IMG/VR virus record: IMGVR_UViG_3300023184_000611
Location: 1 to 20,572 of that record
Direction: 5' to 3' (one strand)
Length of the DNA stretch: 20,572 bases
From: a virus
The notes below the pieces were generated by a model, which did not search any database, was not told the origin of the DNA, and saw nothing but the letters and a program-made list of their open reading frames with translations. Each line of letters starts with the position of its first letter. Within the stretch, counting starts at the first letter, position 1. Shown one piece after another: positions 9,232-15,784 of the stretch. The position numbers and the translations under genes are program-made.

Positions 9232-9815
9232 CTATAACAGTAGCAAATGTTGATACAACAACCGATTCCTTTGGGGGTTGGGTAACCAAAACAAACATCA
9301 TTGCAGATGCTTTGACAAATAAAGTGGTTACAACAAACTCTAATACTGCTACAGGCAATGCTGCTATTAGCGGCTCATGGACAGCAAACGCAGTTTATTC
9401 AAATAACTTCTATGGCGGAACGACTGCTCTTACAGCTAATATTACTTTCAATTCAAATGCAACATTTATTGGTGCAAGAACAAAATTAGGTCTTGGAGCT
9501 AATGTTCAGATAGATTCTGGTAATAGCACATTTAGAGTATTAACTGTTAATAGTGCATCATCTAATACGCTTGTTGCGACTAAGTTAACATTTTCTGATC
9601 ATTCAGATGTAGCAGTGACTACTGCATCTAATGCACAATATTTAGTATATAGTGCGGCGAATACTACTTGGTATAATAAAACAGGCTTATCAGACATTGC
9701 TGTTTCTACAGTATCAAATGGTCAATTTTTAGCATATAATTCAGCAAACACTACTTGGTATAATAGAACAGGATTGGTTGTTTATTATGCTAATGGTGAT
9801 ATAGCGTTTTCTTAA
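9228..9815 (+). CDS. Short tail fibre-like protein with tandem repeat
   Basis: A 195-residue virion-type protein whose start overlaps the preceding stop (ATGA). The N-terminal segment (DSFGGWVTKTNIIADAL, then NSNTATGNAAISG, to about residue 50) resembles the attachment end of many marine phage fibres. The middle is Asn/Thr/Ser-rich beta structure. Residues 127-154 and 156-183 are a tandem repeat with consensus D-[VI]-AV-[TS]-T-x-SN-x-Q-[YF]-L-x-Y-x-x-ANTTWYN-[KR]-TGL. The C-terminus, VVYYANGDIAFS, resembles the end of the fibre protein at 3-1013. It is much shorter than usual fibres, so it may be a truncated fibre, a fibre connector or an assembly part. The structural role is inferred. Confidence 0.68.
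   Translation: MTITVANVDTTTDSFGGWVTKTNIIADALTNKVVTTNSNTATGNAAISGSWTANAVYSNNFYGGTTALTANITFNSNATFIGARTKLGLGANVQIDSGNSTFRVLTVNSASSNTLVATKLTFSDHSDVAVTTASNAQYLVYSAANTTWYNKTGLSDIAVSTVSNGQFLAYNSANTTWYNRTGLVVYYANGDIAFS
9606..9776 (+). repeat. Tandem 28-residue repeat in fibre-like gene
   Basis: Two adjacent units, 9606-9689 and 9693-9776, separated by one codon. The proteins match at about 20 of 28 positions, with ANTTWYN and TGL identical. The DNA has diverged, so the duplication is not recent. Confidence 0.75.
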
Positions 9816-9830
9816 GAGAAATAATAAAAC

Positions 9831-10934
9831 ATGGCAGCGCAATTAAAAATTAATGCTACTTCTCCTGTTTCTCTTAAGCAGATGTCTGGGACTGATTATG
9901 ACTACACAACATATCAGATTTTAAATACATTTGCTGCTTCAGATACAGGTGTAGGCACAGTTTCTGTAAATCCTGCATCTACTACAGGATTAACTTCTGT
10001 AGGAACATTTACTGATACTTATTATGATGTTGGCGCACCAGGAACACATCCCGTAGGCACAACAGTAACTTCGACAACTTATACTTTTTATCAAGATCTA
10101 CAATCTGCATCTGAAACTTCATTAGTTCGTCCTATAGAATATATTTCAGGTCTTAAAGAACAAACAGATACAAATCTTAATGCTGATGCTATCACAGTTG
10201 CAACTGCAAATCTTGTTGCAAACGGACAAGGTTCATATGCACTAACACCATCATCACCTACTGGCGGAACATGGGTAGCAAAGTCAACAATATCTAACTT
10301 TACATATACTGGTGCTTCCAATGTCACATATCTCTGGAGAAAAACTGCGCCTGCTTCTGTTCCTTCAGCTTTACGTCCTTTAAAGATAAATTCTACTTCA
10401 CCCGTTTCTGTTAAAGAAATGTCTGATGCTGAAATTCAAACATTAACTGCACGCTTTAGAAACCAAATTGTTTCTACAGGTATTGGTAAATACGCAGTGC
10501 AAACATCTGCACCAGTTTCAGGTGGAACATGGGTAACACAAGGTGCTGCATTTAGTGATACTAGAAATACAATATCTGCTATAGGTTATACAGGATCATA
10601 TTCAGGTGGCTATACAGGATCATATTCTGGAACATATCAAACAACATTTACTGGTACGTATACAGGTTACTTCACAGGATCATATTCTGGAGCGTATGCT
10701 GGATCATATAGAACATACTATGTTGGATATGCTGGTCCTTTATATACAGGGTATTATACAGGGTTTTATTCTGGTACATACAGTAGAGGATTTACAGGTG
10801 GATATGTTGGTTCCTTTACAGGATCATATTCTGGAACGTATACAGGTTCATATTCTGGAACATATACGGGTAATACATTAGATGCAACAACAACAACTAT
10901 TTCAACAGTATCGTTATGGATGAGGACAGCTTAA
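9831..10934 (+). CDS. Structural protein with duplicated modules and Tyr/Gly/Ser tail
   Basis: A 367-residue protein of a type found beside fibre genes in marine T4-like phages. Motif A (LKIN-[AS]-TSPVS-[LV]-K-[QE]-MS) occurs at 5-18 and 184-197. Motif B (G-x-G-x-YA, then S-x-P, then GGTWV) occurs at 132-149 and 217-235. The protein is therefore an A-B unit present twice, although the first copy carries an extra stretch with TYTFYQ (83-88). Residues 252-348 are Tyr/Gly/Ser/Thr-rich repeats of about four residues (YTGS, YSGT). The end, TISTVSLWMRTA, is not repetitive. The purine-rich AAGAGAAA lies shortly before the ATG. The repeat tail suggests a surface-exposed extension or adhesin, but no direct function is known. 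Confidence 0.7.
   Translation: MAAQLKINATSPVSLKQMSGTDYDYTTYQILNTFAASDTGVGTVSVNPASTTGLTSVGTFTDTYYDVGAPGTHPVGTTVTSTTYTFYQDLQSASETSLVRPIEYISGLKEQTDTNLNADAITVATANLVANGQGSYALTPSSPTGGTWVAKSTISNFTYTGASNVTYLWRKTAPASVPSALRPLKINSTSPVSVKEMSDAEIQTLTARFRNQIVSTGIGKYAVQTSAPVSGGTWVTQGAAFSDTRNTISAIGYTGSYSGGYTGSYSGTYQTTFTGTYTGYFTGSYSGAYAGSYRTYYVGYAGPLYTGYYTGFYSGTYSRGFTGGYVGSFTGSYSGTYTGSYSGTYTGNTLDATTTTISTVSLWMRTA
10584..10874 (+). repeat. Tyr-Gly-Ser/Thr tetrapeptide repeat tract
   Basis: About 24 near-tetrapeptide units of form [YF]-[TSA]-G-[STY], encoded by variants of tatacaggatcatattctgg. The blocks around 10590-10645, 10675-10705 and 10815-10870 are nearly the same at DNA level, which allows slippage or recombination. 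The repeat also leaves another frame open, so longer frames read here are artefacts. Confidence 0.85.
10921..10926 (+). promoter_or_regulatory. Ribosome binding site that decides the next start
   Basis: TGAGGA lies 10 bases before the ATG at 10937. An earlier in-frame ATG at 10916 would put this site inside the gene and overlap the upstream gene, so 10937 is preferred. Confidence 0.6.
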
Positions 10935-10936
10935 TT

Positions 10937-11377
10937 ATGAGTAGAGAAATTTTAACACCTAGATGGGGCAGTGCTGAAAAAATAAACATTATTGCTAAGT
11001 TTAGATATGATGACGGTCGTATGCAAACAGCATCAATTTCAGTACCAGAAGGCGGATCAAATCCTGATTGGGATGAGATTATAGAAACATTTGGCATAGA
11101 ATATTTAGATAGTGAATTAGAAAAAGATTTAGCTAATCATATAAGACGTAAAGAAGAAACTGCAAACAGACGCCAAATAGATATGGAACGTATGCAGAAA
11201 GAAACGCTATTCAATGCAAAAGCAGAAGCATTTGATATGGATATTGTGAAGAATTCTACCAACCGTGAAATCAAAAATAAGATTCGTCGTGCTACATCTA
11301 TCATGGAAGTTCAAGTATATACAGCAATGCTTCATATGATGGAAGATCCTATCGCTAATCCTACAGCAAACACTTAA
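10937..11377 (+). CDS. Conserved phage protein of unknown function, 146 residues
   Basis: Starts MSREILTPRWGSAEKINIIAKFRYDDGR, two bases after the previous stop. The first 50 residues look like a small beta domain (INIIAKFRYDDGRMQTASISVPEGG); the rest is helical and highly charged (LEKDLANHIRRKEETANRRQ, then MERMQKE). It has no membrane segment and no enzyme motif that I recognise. It is the last gene before the cargo block and runs with the structural genes, so a tail or fibre accessory role is likely by position only. Confidence 0.6.
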   Translation: MSREILTPRWGSAEKINIIAKFRYDDGRMQTASISVPEGGSNPDWDEIIETFGIEYLDSELEKDLANHIRRKEETANRRQIDMERMQKETLFNAKAEAFDMDIVKNSTNREIKNKIRRATSIMEVQVYTAMLHMMEDPIANPTANT

Positions 11378-11394
11378 ATTATAAAGTTTTTATT

Positions 11395-12150
11395 ATGAAT
11401 GGTTATGTGTATATTGCCTCGCTATCGAAGGCATATTATAAAGCAGCAGTCAATTCTGCTATTTCATTGCGGGATCATTATCCAGAAGCAAACATTACTT
11501 TGTTTACTCACGAAGTATTTTTGCAAGATAATGACCGCAAATTTTTTAATAATATCATCACAAATATTCCGGTCCACAAACGAGCAAAGATGTGGGGTAT
11601 GGCAAAGACGCCATATGACAAGACACTTTACTTGGACAGTGATACAGAAATTAGATCAGAACGTATTAAAGATGTATTTGACATCTTAGACAAAAATGAT
11701 ATTATGTTTACAAAGATTGTTCCTCATGTTTCTAACACTAGACGCATTGATGATAATAATGATTTACAATATCATGGGGGAGTAATCCTATACAACAATA
11801 AGAAACCAACAATCAAATTGATCAATGAATGGTATGAATTATACGCAGAACAAGTAAAATGTTCTTGGAGTAAATCACAATTTGCTCAGTATGATCCTAA
11901 AATGAAACCATGGGATCAATTCACAATTTGGTATCTGTTACAACAAAAAGAATACAAAAAAATAAAACATGACTTTTTCCCAAATGGCGGAACAGAATGG
12001 AATTTTATTTACCTATTAGAGGAAAATAAGGAAAACAACGTTCCTTACAAAGAACTTGAACAAATCATATATCATTATACTATACCAGGAGAAAAAGTCT
12101 ATGTTGGTAATATCCAAACTCCACCCGGATCTATTACAGATTTTAACTGA
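11395..12150 (+). CDS. DxD glycosyltransferase (GT-A fold, GT8-like)
   Basis: A 251-residue protein with the layout of a GT-A glycosyltransferase. The N-terminal strand and helix (YVYIASLSKAYYKAAVNSAI) begin a nucleotide-sugar binding half. The metal-binding DxD appears as KTLYLDSDTEI, with DSD at 81-83. A later YHGGVILYNN segment (near 126-135) and WDQFTIWYLLQQ (near 184-195) match the acceptor-side pattern of such enzymes. It probably transfers a sugar from a nucleotide sugar in the cytoplasm; donor and acceptor are unknown. No clear ribosome binding site lies in the 17-base gap before the ATG. It is unlike the three paralogous enzymes downstream apart from general fold. Its last 50 bases overlap the next gene. 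Confidence 0.72.
   Translation: MNGYVYIASLSKAYYKAAVNSAISLRDHYPEANITLFTHEVFLQDNDRKFFNNIITNIPVHKRAKMWGMAKTPYDKTLYLDSDTEIRSERIKDVFDILDKNDIMFTKIVPHVSNTRRIDDNNDLQYHGGVILYNNKKPTIKLINEWYELYAEQVKCSWSKSQFAQYDPKMKPWDQFTIWYLLQQKEYKKIKHDFFPNGGTEWNFIYLLEENKENNVPYKELEQIIYHYTIPGEKVYVGNIQTPPGSITDFN
12087..12092 (+). promoter_or_regulatory. Ribosome binding site inside the glycosyltransferase gene
   Basis: AGGAGA lies 8 bases before the ATG at 12101. It is the best ribosome binding site near this gene and supports 12101 over the in-frame ATG at 12056. It sits in the coding sequence of the preceding gene. Confidence 0.65.
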
Positions 12151-12757
12151 GTTTAGCGATTGGTTTTTTGCACGAGATAATTCAGACCTAGAAGCATGTA
12201 TTGGTCTCAATCCTTCTATGAAAAAAGTAGTAATAAAGGATATGGCAGAAAAAGCAACTTCTATGGCATATCTTCAAGAAGCATTGAAGGATCCAAACAA
12301 ATACGGATTCCCACACAATTCATGGGGAATTGAACTTGCACATGACCAAGCATATTATGATAACAAAGAAGTAAAACAGCGCTCACATGACACCAATAAT
12401 AAATTAATGGATTTCTTTGGCGCAAGAAACAATGCGCTTCAGATGTATTATCCTGCAGGGGGATATATCGGATGGCATCACAACGGAAATGCTCCTGGAT
12501 ACAATATTGTTCTCTCATGCAATCCGGGTGCTGATGGCGAGTTTGAAAATTGGGACCACAACAACAATAAGTTAAACGTATTCAAAGATCAGTCAGGCTG
12601 GAACTGTAAGGTTGGATATTTTGGTGATCAGTGGAAGGAACCTGAGAAACTTTATTGGCATTGTGCGAGAACTCGCACACCACGGTTGACTATGAGTTAT
12701 GTTATCTATGATAAGAATTTATGGGAAGATATGGTTGCAGACATCAACTGTGATTGA
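12101..12757 (+). CDS. 2-oxoglutarate/Fe(II) oxygenase-like protein
   Basis: A 218-residue protein resembling the small 2OG-Fe(II) oxygenases common in cyanophages. The core is MYYPAGGYIGWHHNGNAPGY (115-134), then GWNCKVGYFGD (166-176), then YWHCARTRTPRLTMSYV (185-201). H126/H127 with N128 and the distal H187 are the likely metal site, and R195 with S199 fits the 2-oxoglutarate carboxylate site. The usual H-x-D carboxylate is Asn here (H126-H-N128), so the ligand set is unusual. The start at 12101 is chosen for the AGGAGA just before it, giving a 50-base overlap with the glycosyltransferase. It may hydroxylate a protein, sugar or lipid; the substrate is unknown. Its last 14 bases overlap the end of the convergent minus-strand gene. 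Confidence 0.7.
   Translation: MLVISKLHPDLLQILTEFSDWFFARDNSDLEACIGLNPSMKKVVIKDMAEKATSMAYLQEALKDPNKYGFPHNSWGIELAHDQAYYDNKEVKQRSHDTNNKLMDFFGARNNALQMYYPAGGYIGWHHNGNAPGYNIVLSCNPGADGEFENWDHNNNKLNVFKDQSGWNCKVGYFGDQWKEPEKLYWHCARTRTPRLTMSYVIYDKNLWEDMVADINCD
12662..12679. other. GC-rich inverted repeat within the oxygenase gene
   Basis: TGTGCGAG and CTCGCACA are separated by AA, giving an 8-base inverted repeat; as RNA the likely stem is 7 pairs with a GAAC loop. It encodes the conserved C188-A-R-T-R-T193. No T-run follows on either strand, so it does not look like a terminator. Confidence 0.5.
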
Positions 12758-13364
12758 CCTTATGATTGATATAGATGCAAGGATCAACAACTAAGTAGGT
12801 TGAACTATTTGTAAAATTATGTGGGATGATTCTGCGGTCGAGGTATCTGCAGTTTCCCCACATGCTAATAAATGTATCATCACCAAAATGTTCTGCAGTA
12901 TGCTTGAACGGATCAAGTAAAAGCATTTCTGTTAAGTAATCAAAATTATTTCCTTGCCAGAGCATTACAGATGAATTGCCGTATCCTGTGAAAGCATCTT
13001 TATCCTTATTCAATTCAAAAAACTTTTTGTTTTTCCATACAGTATCTACAACATAAAGATCATCATGTGGGTCTTTAATCAAGAAATCAATGTTATCTGT
13101 AAACAAAACATCTAAGTCAAAGTATAGATTGATTCCATCACTAGATATATCTTTTGAGAAAATGAGAACTTTGTTCCACCAGGTATCTAGTTCATAGTGA
13201 TTGATATCAATAAATGTAATTGGAAAATCTGTCTTCTGTTTTGTATCCGTAAGACAAATGAACTTAAATTCATGAGATAAATACTTATTACACATGTTGT
13301 AGAGATTCTCAACATGCTTTATATTATAGCTTGGTTTGACTAATACACAGTAGATATTGATCAT
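12744..13364 (-). CDS. Minus-strand DLD glycosyltransferase, paralogue of the next gene
   Basis: The only minus-strand gene in the window. The chosen start at 13364 gives 206 residues beginning MINIYCVLVKPSYN; a 12-residue longer version exists, but this start aligns with the paralogues. HVENLYNMCNKYLSHEFKFICLTD (16-40, in part) aligns with YVNRLYANLKNAYTGEFNF in the next gene. The DxD is YFDLDVLF (DLD 83-85). GYGNSSVMLWQ (127-137) corresponds to WVNSSFVTW there. It is therefore a GT-A type sugar transferase, probably cytoplasmic, with unknown substrates. Its start codon and the plus-strand start at 13363 share the bases CATG (13362-13365), and its end overlaps the oxygenase gene by 14 bases. 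No strong ribosome binding site or late promoter is seen upstream. Confidence 0.7.
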   Translation of the reverse strand: MINIYCVLVKPSYNIKHVENLYNMCNKYLSHEFKFICLTDTKQKTDFPITFIDINHYELDTWWNKVLIFSKDISSDGINLYFDLDVLFTDNIDFLIKDPHDDLYVVDTVWKNKKFFELNKDKDAFTGYGNSSVMLWQGNNFDYLTEMLLLDPFKHTAEHFGDDTFISMWGNCRYLDRRIIPHNFTNSSTYLVVDPCIYINHKVNHS

Positions 13365-14079
13365 GGTCGTTAATTTCATCACTTTAAAATGGGGAACCAA
13401 ATATGGTCCCGAGTATGTTAATCGATTATACGCAAATCTAAAAAATGCGTATACCGGCGAGTTTAACTTCTATTGTTTCACTGACAATGCAGTAGGCATA
13501 AATACTGAAATTCATATTAGAGATATTCAAGAATTAAGACCCGATCCTACACAATGTTTTACTGTAGAAAAAATATTCCTATTTGACCCAGACATAATTA
13601 AGATGTCTGGCAATTTTGTGTTACTTGATTTAGACATACTCATCATTAATGATTTATATCCATATCTTTCTTCATATAATTTCACTGAAGGTCGGTTTAT
13701 CAAGAATTATTGGAGTAATGTGACTGCAGGAAGTTTATTATCTAAATTTGGATGGAATTGGGTAAATAGTTCTTTTGTAACATGGAAAGATAATCAACTA
13801 AAACATATCATAGATTTTTACTATGATAATAAACAAATAATAGAATTAAAATTTGGTGACTTAGATTTCTTTTTATTTCAGGGTATGAGAAATGAATTGC
13901 ACTATCATCCAGAAAAAATAGTATATTCATACTGTGATGGCGCAGATGATGAAGATAAAGATGCTTATGCTTATAGAAAAGATTATTCAATCGTCTTATA
14001 CAATACATCCCATGGGAGGGGAGTAGAACTACATGAAGCTAGAGATTGGTCAAGGGATATTTGGACGAGATTTGGATGA
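13363..14079 (+). CDS. DLD glycosyltransferase, first tandem copy
   Basis: 238 residues from the ATG at 13363, chosen because MVVNFITLKWGTKYGPEYVN aligns from the first residue with the second copy at 14667. A TTG six bases earlier is less likely. About 28 of the first 42 residues are identical between the copies. The metal-binding motif is VLLDLDILI (DLD 89-91). WVNSSFVTW (133-141) and YNTSHGRGVELHEARDW (213-229) are shared family blocks. It is likely a GT-A sugar transferase acting in the cytoplasm on a glycan or lipid; donor and acceptor are unknown. Its 3' end overlaps the next gene by 47 bases in the +1 frame, the same layout as in the second copy. No good ribosome binding site precedes the ATG. 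Confidence 0.74.
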   Translation: MVVNFITLKWGTKYGPEYVNRLYANLKNAYTGEFNFYCFTDNAVGINTEIHIRDIQELRPDPTQCFTVEKIFLFDPDIIKMSGNFVLLDLDILIINDLYPYLSSYNFTEGRFIKNYWSNVTAGSLLSKFGWNWVNSSFVTWKDNQLKHIIDFYYDNKQIIELKFGDLDFFLFQGMRNELHYHPEKIVYSYCDGADDEDKDAYAYRKDYSIVLYNTSHGRGVELHEARDWSRDIWTRFG

Positions 14080-14677
14080 AGTCTATGGCGACCTATTTGA
14101 AAAAATTCGTATACCATCAATAGCAAAAGCGTTATATATTTTAATAAGAACAACTAGCAGATCAGTAGTAGCTGCAAAAGATACTCACTGTGTTGATATT
14201 ATTTTAAAAAATACTACTAATTTAAAAAAGGTTGCCGTGATAGGAGCAAAACTTCCTATTACCTATATGATAAGAATTCAAAATCGTTATCCAGAGGTAA
14301 AATTTATAACTATCAATGATAGTGAAATGATGGTGATGAGTGAAGAGTATCTTAAAGGACTATTCAACTATACAAATTATAATATAAATCCTATTTTCAA
14401 TGATCTTTCAGAACACATTAAAGATTGTGATCTTGTGATATATCCAGAAACAGAATTATTAGTTCCTTTTAAATACCTTAGATATAAACATACAATGCCA
14501 TATTTTTGTGCTAACTTTATCTATTATCCAAACATAGTAAATACAAATGAGATATATAGTGAAGAAGATTTATTAGAAATTTGTGAAATGAAAAAGCCAA
14601 TTGTTTGTGGGTCAAGAAGGGTAATATTTTCTGGAAACTCTAAAAAATATTATTATGCATTAGGCTATGATAGTTAA
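14033..14677 (+). CDS. Unknown protein paired with glycosyltransferase, first copy
   Basis: 214 residues; I do not recognise a family. The pattern suggests an alpha/beta Rossmann-like core: LKKVAVIGAKLPITYMI (64-80), VKFITIND (89-96), then IKDCDLVIYPETELLVPFKY (129-148). These blocks align in order with KKVCLIS and KCDTVILHDFQFMAPFDVLP in the gene at 15328-15783. The only good start is the ATG at 14033, which lies in the codons for the ELHE block of the upstream glycosyltransferase. The related gene starts at the equivalent ATG. The overlap suggests coupled translation and a joint function. There is no signal peptide or membrane segment. A SAM- or nucleotide-binding role is possible, but no glycine-rich loop is clear. 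It overlaps the next gene by 11 bases. Confidence 0.6.
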   Translation: MKLEIGQGIFGRDLDEVYGDLFEKIRIPSIAKALYILIRTTSRSVVAAKDTHCVDIILKNTTNLKKVAVIGAKLPITYMIRIQNRYPEVKFITINDSEMMVMSEEYLKGLFNYTNYNINPIFNDLSEHIKDCDLVIYPETELLVPFKYLRYKHTMPYFCANFIYYPNIVNTNEIYSEEDLLEICEMKKPIVCGSRRVIFSGNSKKYYYALGYDS

Positions 14678-15371
14678 ATTTATTACATTAAAATGGGGCA
14701 CAAAATATAGTCCTAAATATGTCAATAGGTTGTATAAATCTATTAAAAAAACATATTCAGGTGACTTTAAATTTTATTGCTATACAGATGATGATACCTA
14801 TTTAGATAGTTCTATCTGTGTAGGAAACATAACAGATTTGCCACACTTTGATACCAATGTATTTACTCTAGTAAAAATGGATCTATTCACACATCTTCCT
14901 TTTGATGGTCCTTATGCATTTTTAGATTTAGACGTTTTAATTTTAAAAGATTTAAAACCTTACTTTGATGAGTATCAATTTAAAGAACCTAGAATAGGAT
15001 ACTGCTATTGGACAGATCCTAACAGAGTATACAATTCATACCATAAAGGTGATTGTTATGTGAACAGTTCTTTCTTGACTTGGGACAAAGATCAATTCAA
15101 TTATGTCTGTAATATATACGAAGAAAACAAAACGTTGATAAACTATAAATTTAAATCATTTGACAAATTTTTGTTTTACTTTTGCAAGTTAAATTATCAT
15201 CCAAAAGGTATTATGTATAGCTATAACTTTGGTGCAGAATATCCTGATAACATAGAAAAACAAAAATTTTTAGAAGATCAACATATAGCAATCTTTAATA
15301 CATCGAATGAAAGAGGAATAGAATTGCATGATTGCTCTGGGTGGGCCAAAAGATATTGGGAATGTTTTTAA
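14667..15371 (+). CDS. DLD glycosyltransferase, second tandem copy
   Basis: 234 residues starting MIVKFITLKWGTKYSPKYVN, a close paralogue of the preceding enzyme over its whole length. DLD lies at 87-89 (AFLDLDVLIL); VNSSFLTW is at 132-139; the C-terminal block is FNTSNERGIELHDCSGW (210-226). The region between the blocks has diverged strongly (FDGPYAF against MSGNFVL; CYWTDPNRVYNSY against NYWSNVTAGSL), as expected if acceptor specificity changed. The ATG lies within the end of the previous gene, an 11-base overlap. It is probably a cytoplasmic sugar transferase acting with its neighbours on one glycan; the substrate is unknown. Confidence 0.74.
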   Translation: MIVKFITLKWGTKYSPKYVNRLYKSIKKTYSGDFKFYCYTDDDTYLDSSICVGNITDLPHFDTNVFTLVKMDLFTHLPFDGPYAFLDLDVLILKDLKPYFDEYQFKEPRIGYCYWTDPNRVYNSYHKGDCYVNSSFLTWDKDQFNYVCNIYEENKTLINYKFKSFDKFLFYFCKLNYHPKGIMYSYNFGAEYPDNIEKQKFLEDQHIAIFNTSNERGIELHDCSGWAKRYWECF

Positions 15372-15783
15372 AAAACTACAAAAATTTGAGGTGTTTCTTC
15401 GAATCTATAAGTTTGATGAGATATTAGAAAAGATAGATGAATGTAAAAAGGTATGTCTCATAAGCCCAACTATACCTTATGATATAGCATATGCTCTTTC
15501 AAATTTCTATAATTGTCAATTCTATCTATTATACAATCATCCTAGTTTTCAGTTTGTAGAAGATGATTTTGCAAAACTAAAAAACTTACAGCTTATTAAC
15601 TTGAATATCTATACAAAAGAAACTAATAAATATATTGAAAAATGCGATACAGTAATTCTGCATGATTTTCAATTCATGGCACCGTTTGATGTTTTACCTT
15701 ATAATTTAAAAAATAAAAGAATAATTACTTTCTATGATGATACTCGTGAATTTTGTGATGAAGAAATAAGACAGAATTTTTGA
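15328..15783 (+). CDS. Unknown protein paired with glycosyltransferase, second copy
   Basis: 151 residues, shorter than its apparent paralogue (214); the C-terminal portion is missing after FYDDTREFCDEEIRQNF. KKVCLISPTIPYDIAYALSN (40-59) and IEKCDTVILHDFQFMAPFDV (103-122) align with the blocks KKVAVIG and IKDCDLVIYPETELLVPFKY of the first copy. The ATG sits inside the ELHD codons of the upstream glycosyltransferase, giving a 44-base overlap in the +1 frame. No other ATG gives this frame; a GTG at 15391 is the only reasonable alternative. Function is unknown. The gene is very AT-rich, and the shorter C-terminus may reflect truncation when the transporter genes were gained, but that is inference. 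Confidence 0.55.
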   Translation: MIALGGPKDIGNVFKKLQKFEVFLRIYKFDEILEKIDECKKVCLISPTIPYDIAYALSNFYNCQFYLLYNHPSFQFVEDDFAKLKNLQLINLNIYTKETNKYIEKCDTVILHDFQFMAPFDVLPYNLKNKRIITFYDDTREFCDEEIRQNF

Positions 15784-15784
15784 T

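Noticed and set aside
10606-10881. Second open plus-strand frame across the repeat tract
   Set aside because: It is a by-product of a stop-free DNA repeat; the main frame is continuous with a recognisable phage protein.
10916-10936. Earlier start for the 146-residue gene
   Set aside because: It would overlap the upstream gene and place the TGAGGA ribosome binding site within the coding sequence; 10937 fits better.
11379-11386. TTATAAAG before the first glycosyltransferase as a late promoter
   Set aside because: It does not match the ATAAATA core, and T4 spacing would leave almost no leader before the ATG at 11395.
13276-13283. GATAAATA about 80 bases before the plus-strand glycosyltransferase at 13363
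   Set aside because: First base differs from the consensus and it lies in the coding sequence of the minus-strand gene; too weak to call without transcript data.
12758-13362. Region without a plus-strand gene as a possible non-coding RNA or regulatory spacer
   Set aside because: It is filled by the minus-strand glycosyltransferase, whose DLD and NSS motifs match its plus-strand paralogues.
15328-15783. The small gene before tctA as a missing TctB subunit
   Set aside because: It is hydrophilic, with no membrane segments, and resembles the partner gene at 14033-14677 instead.
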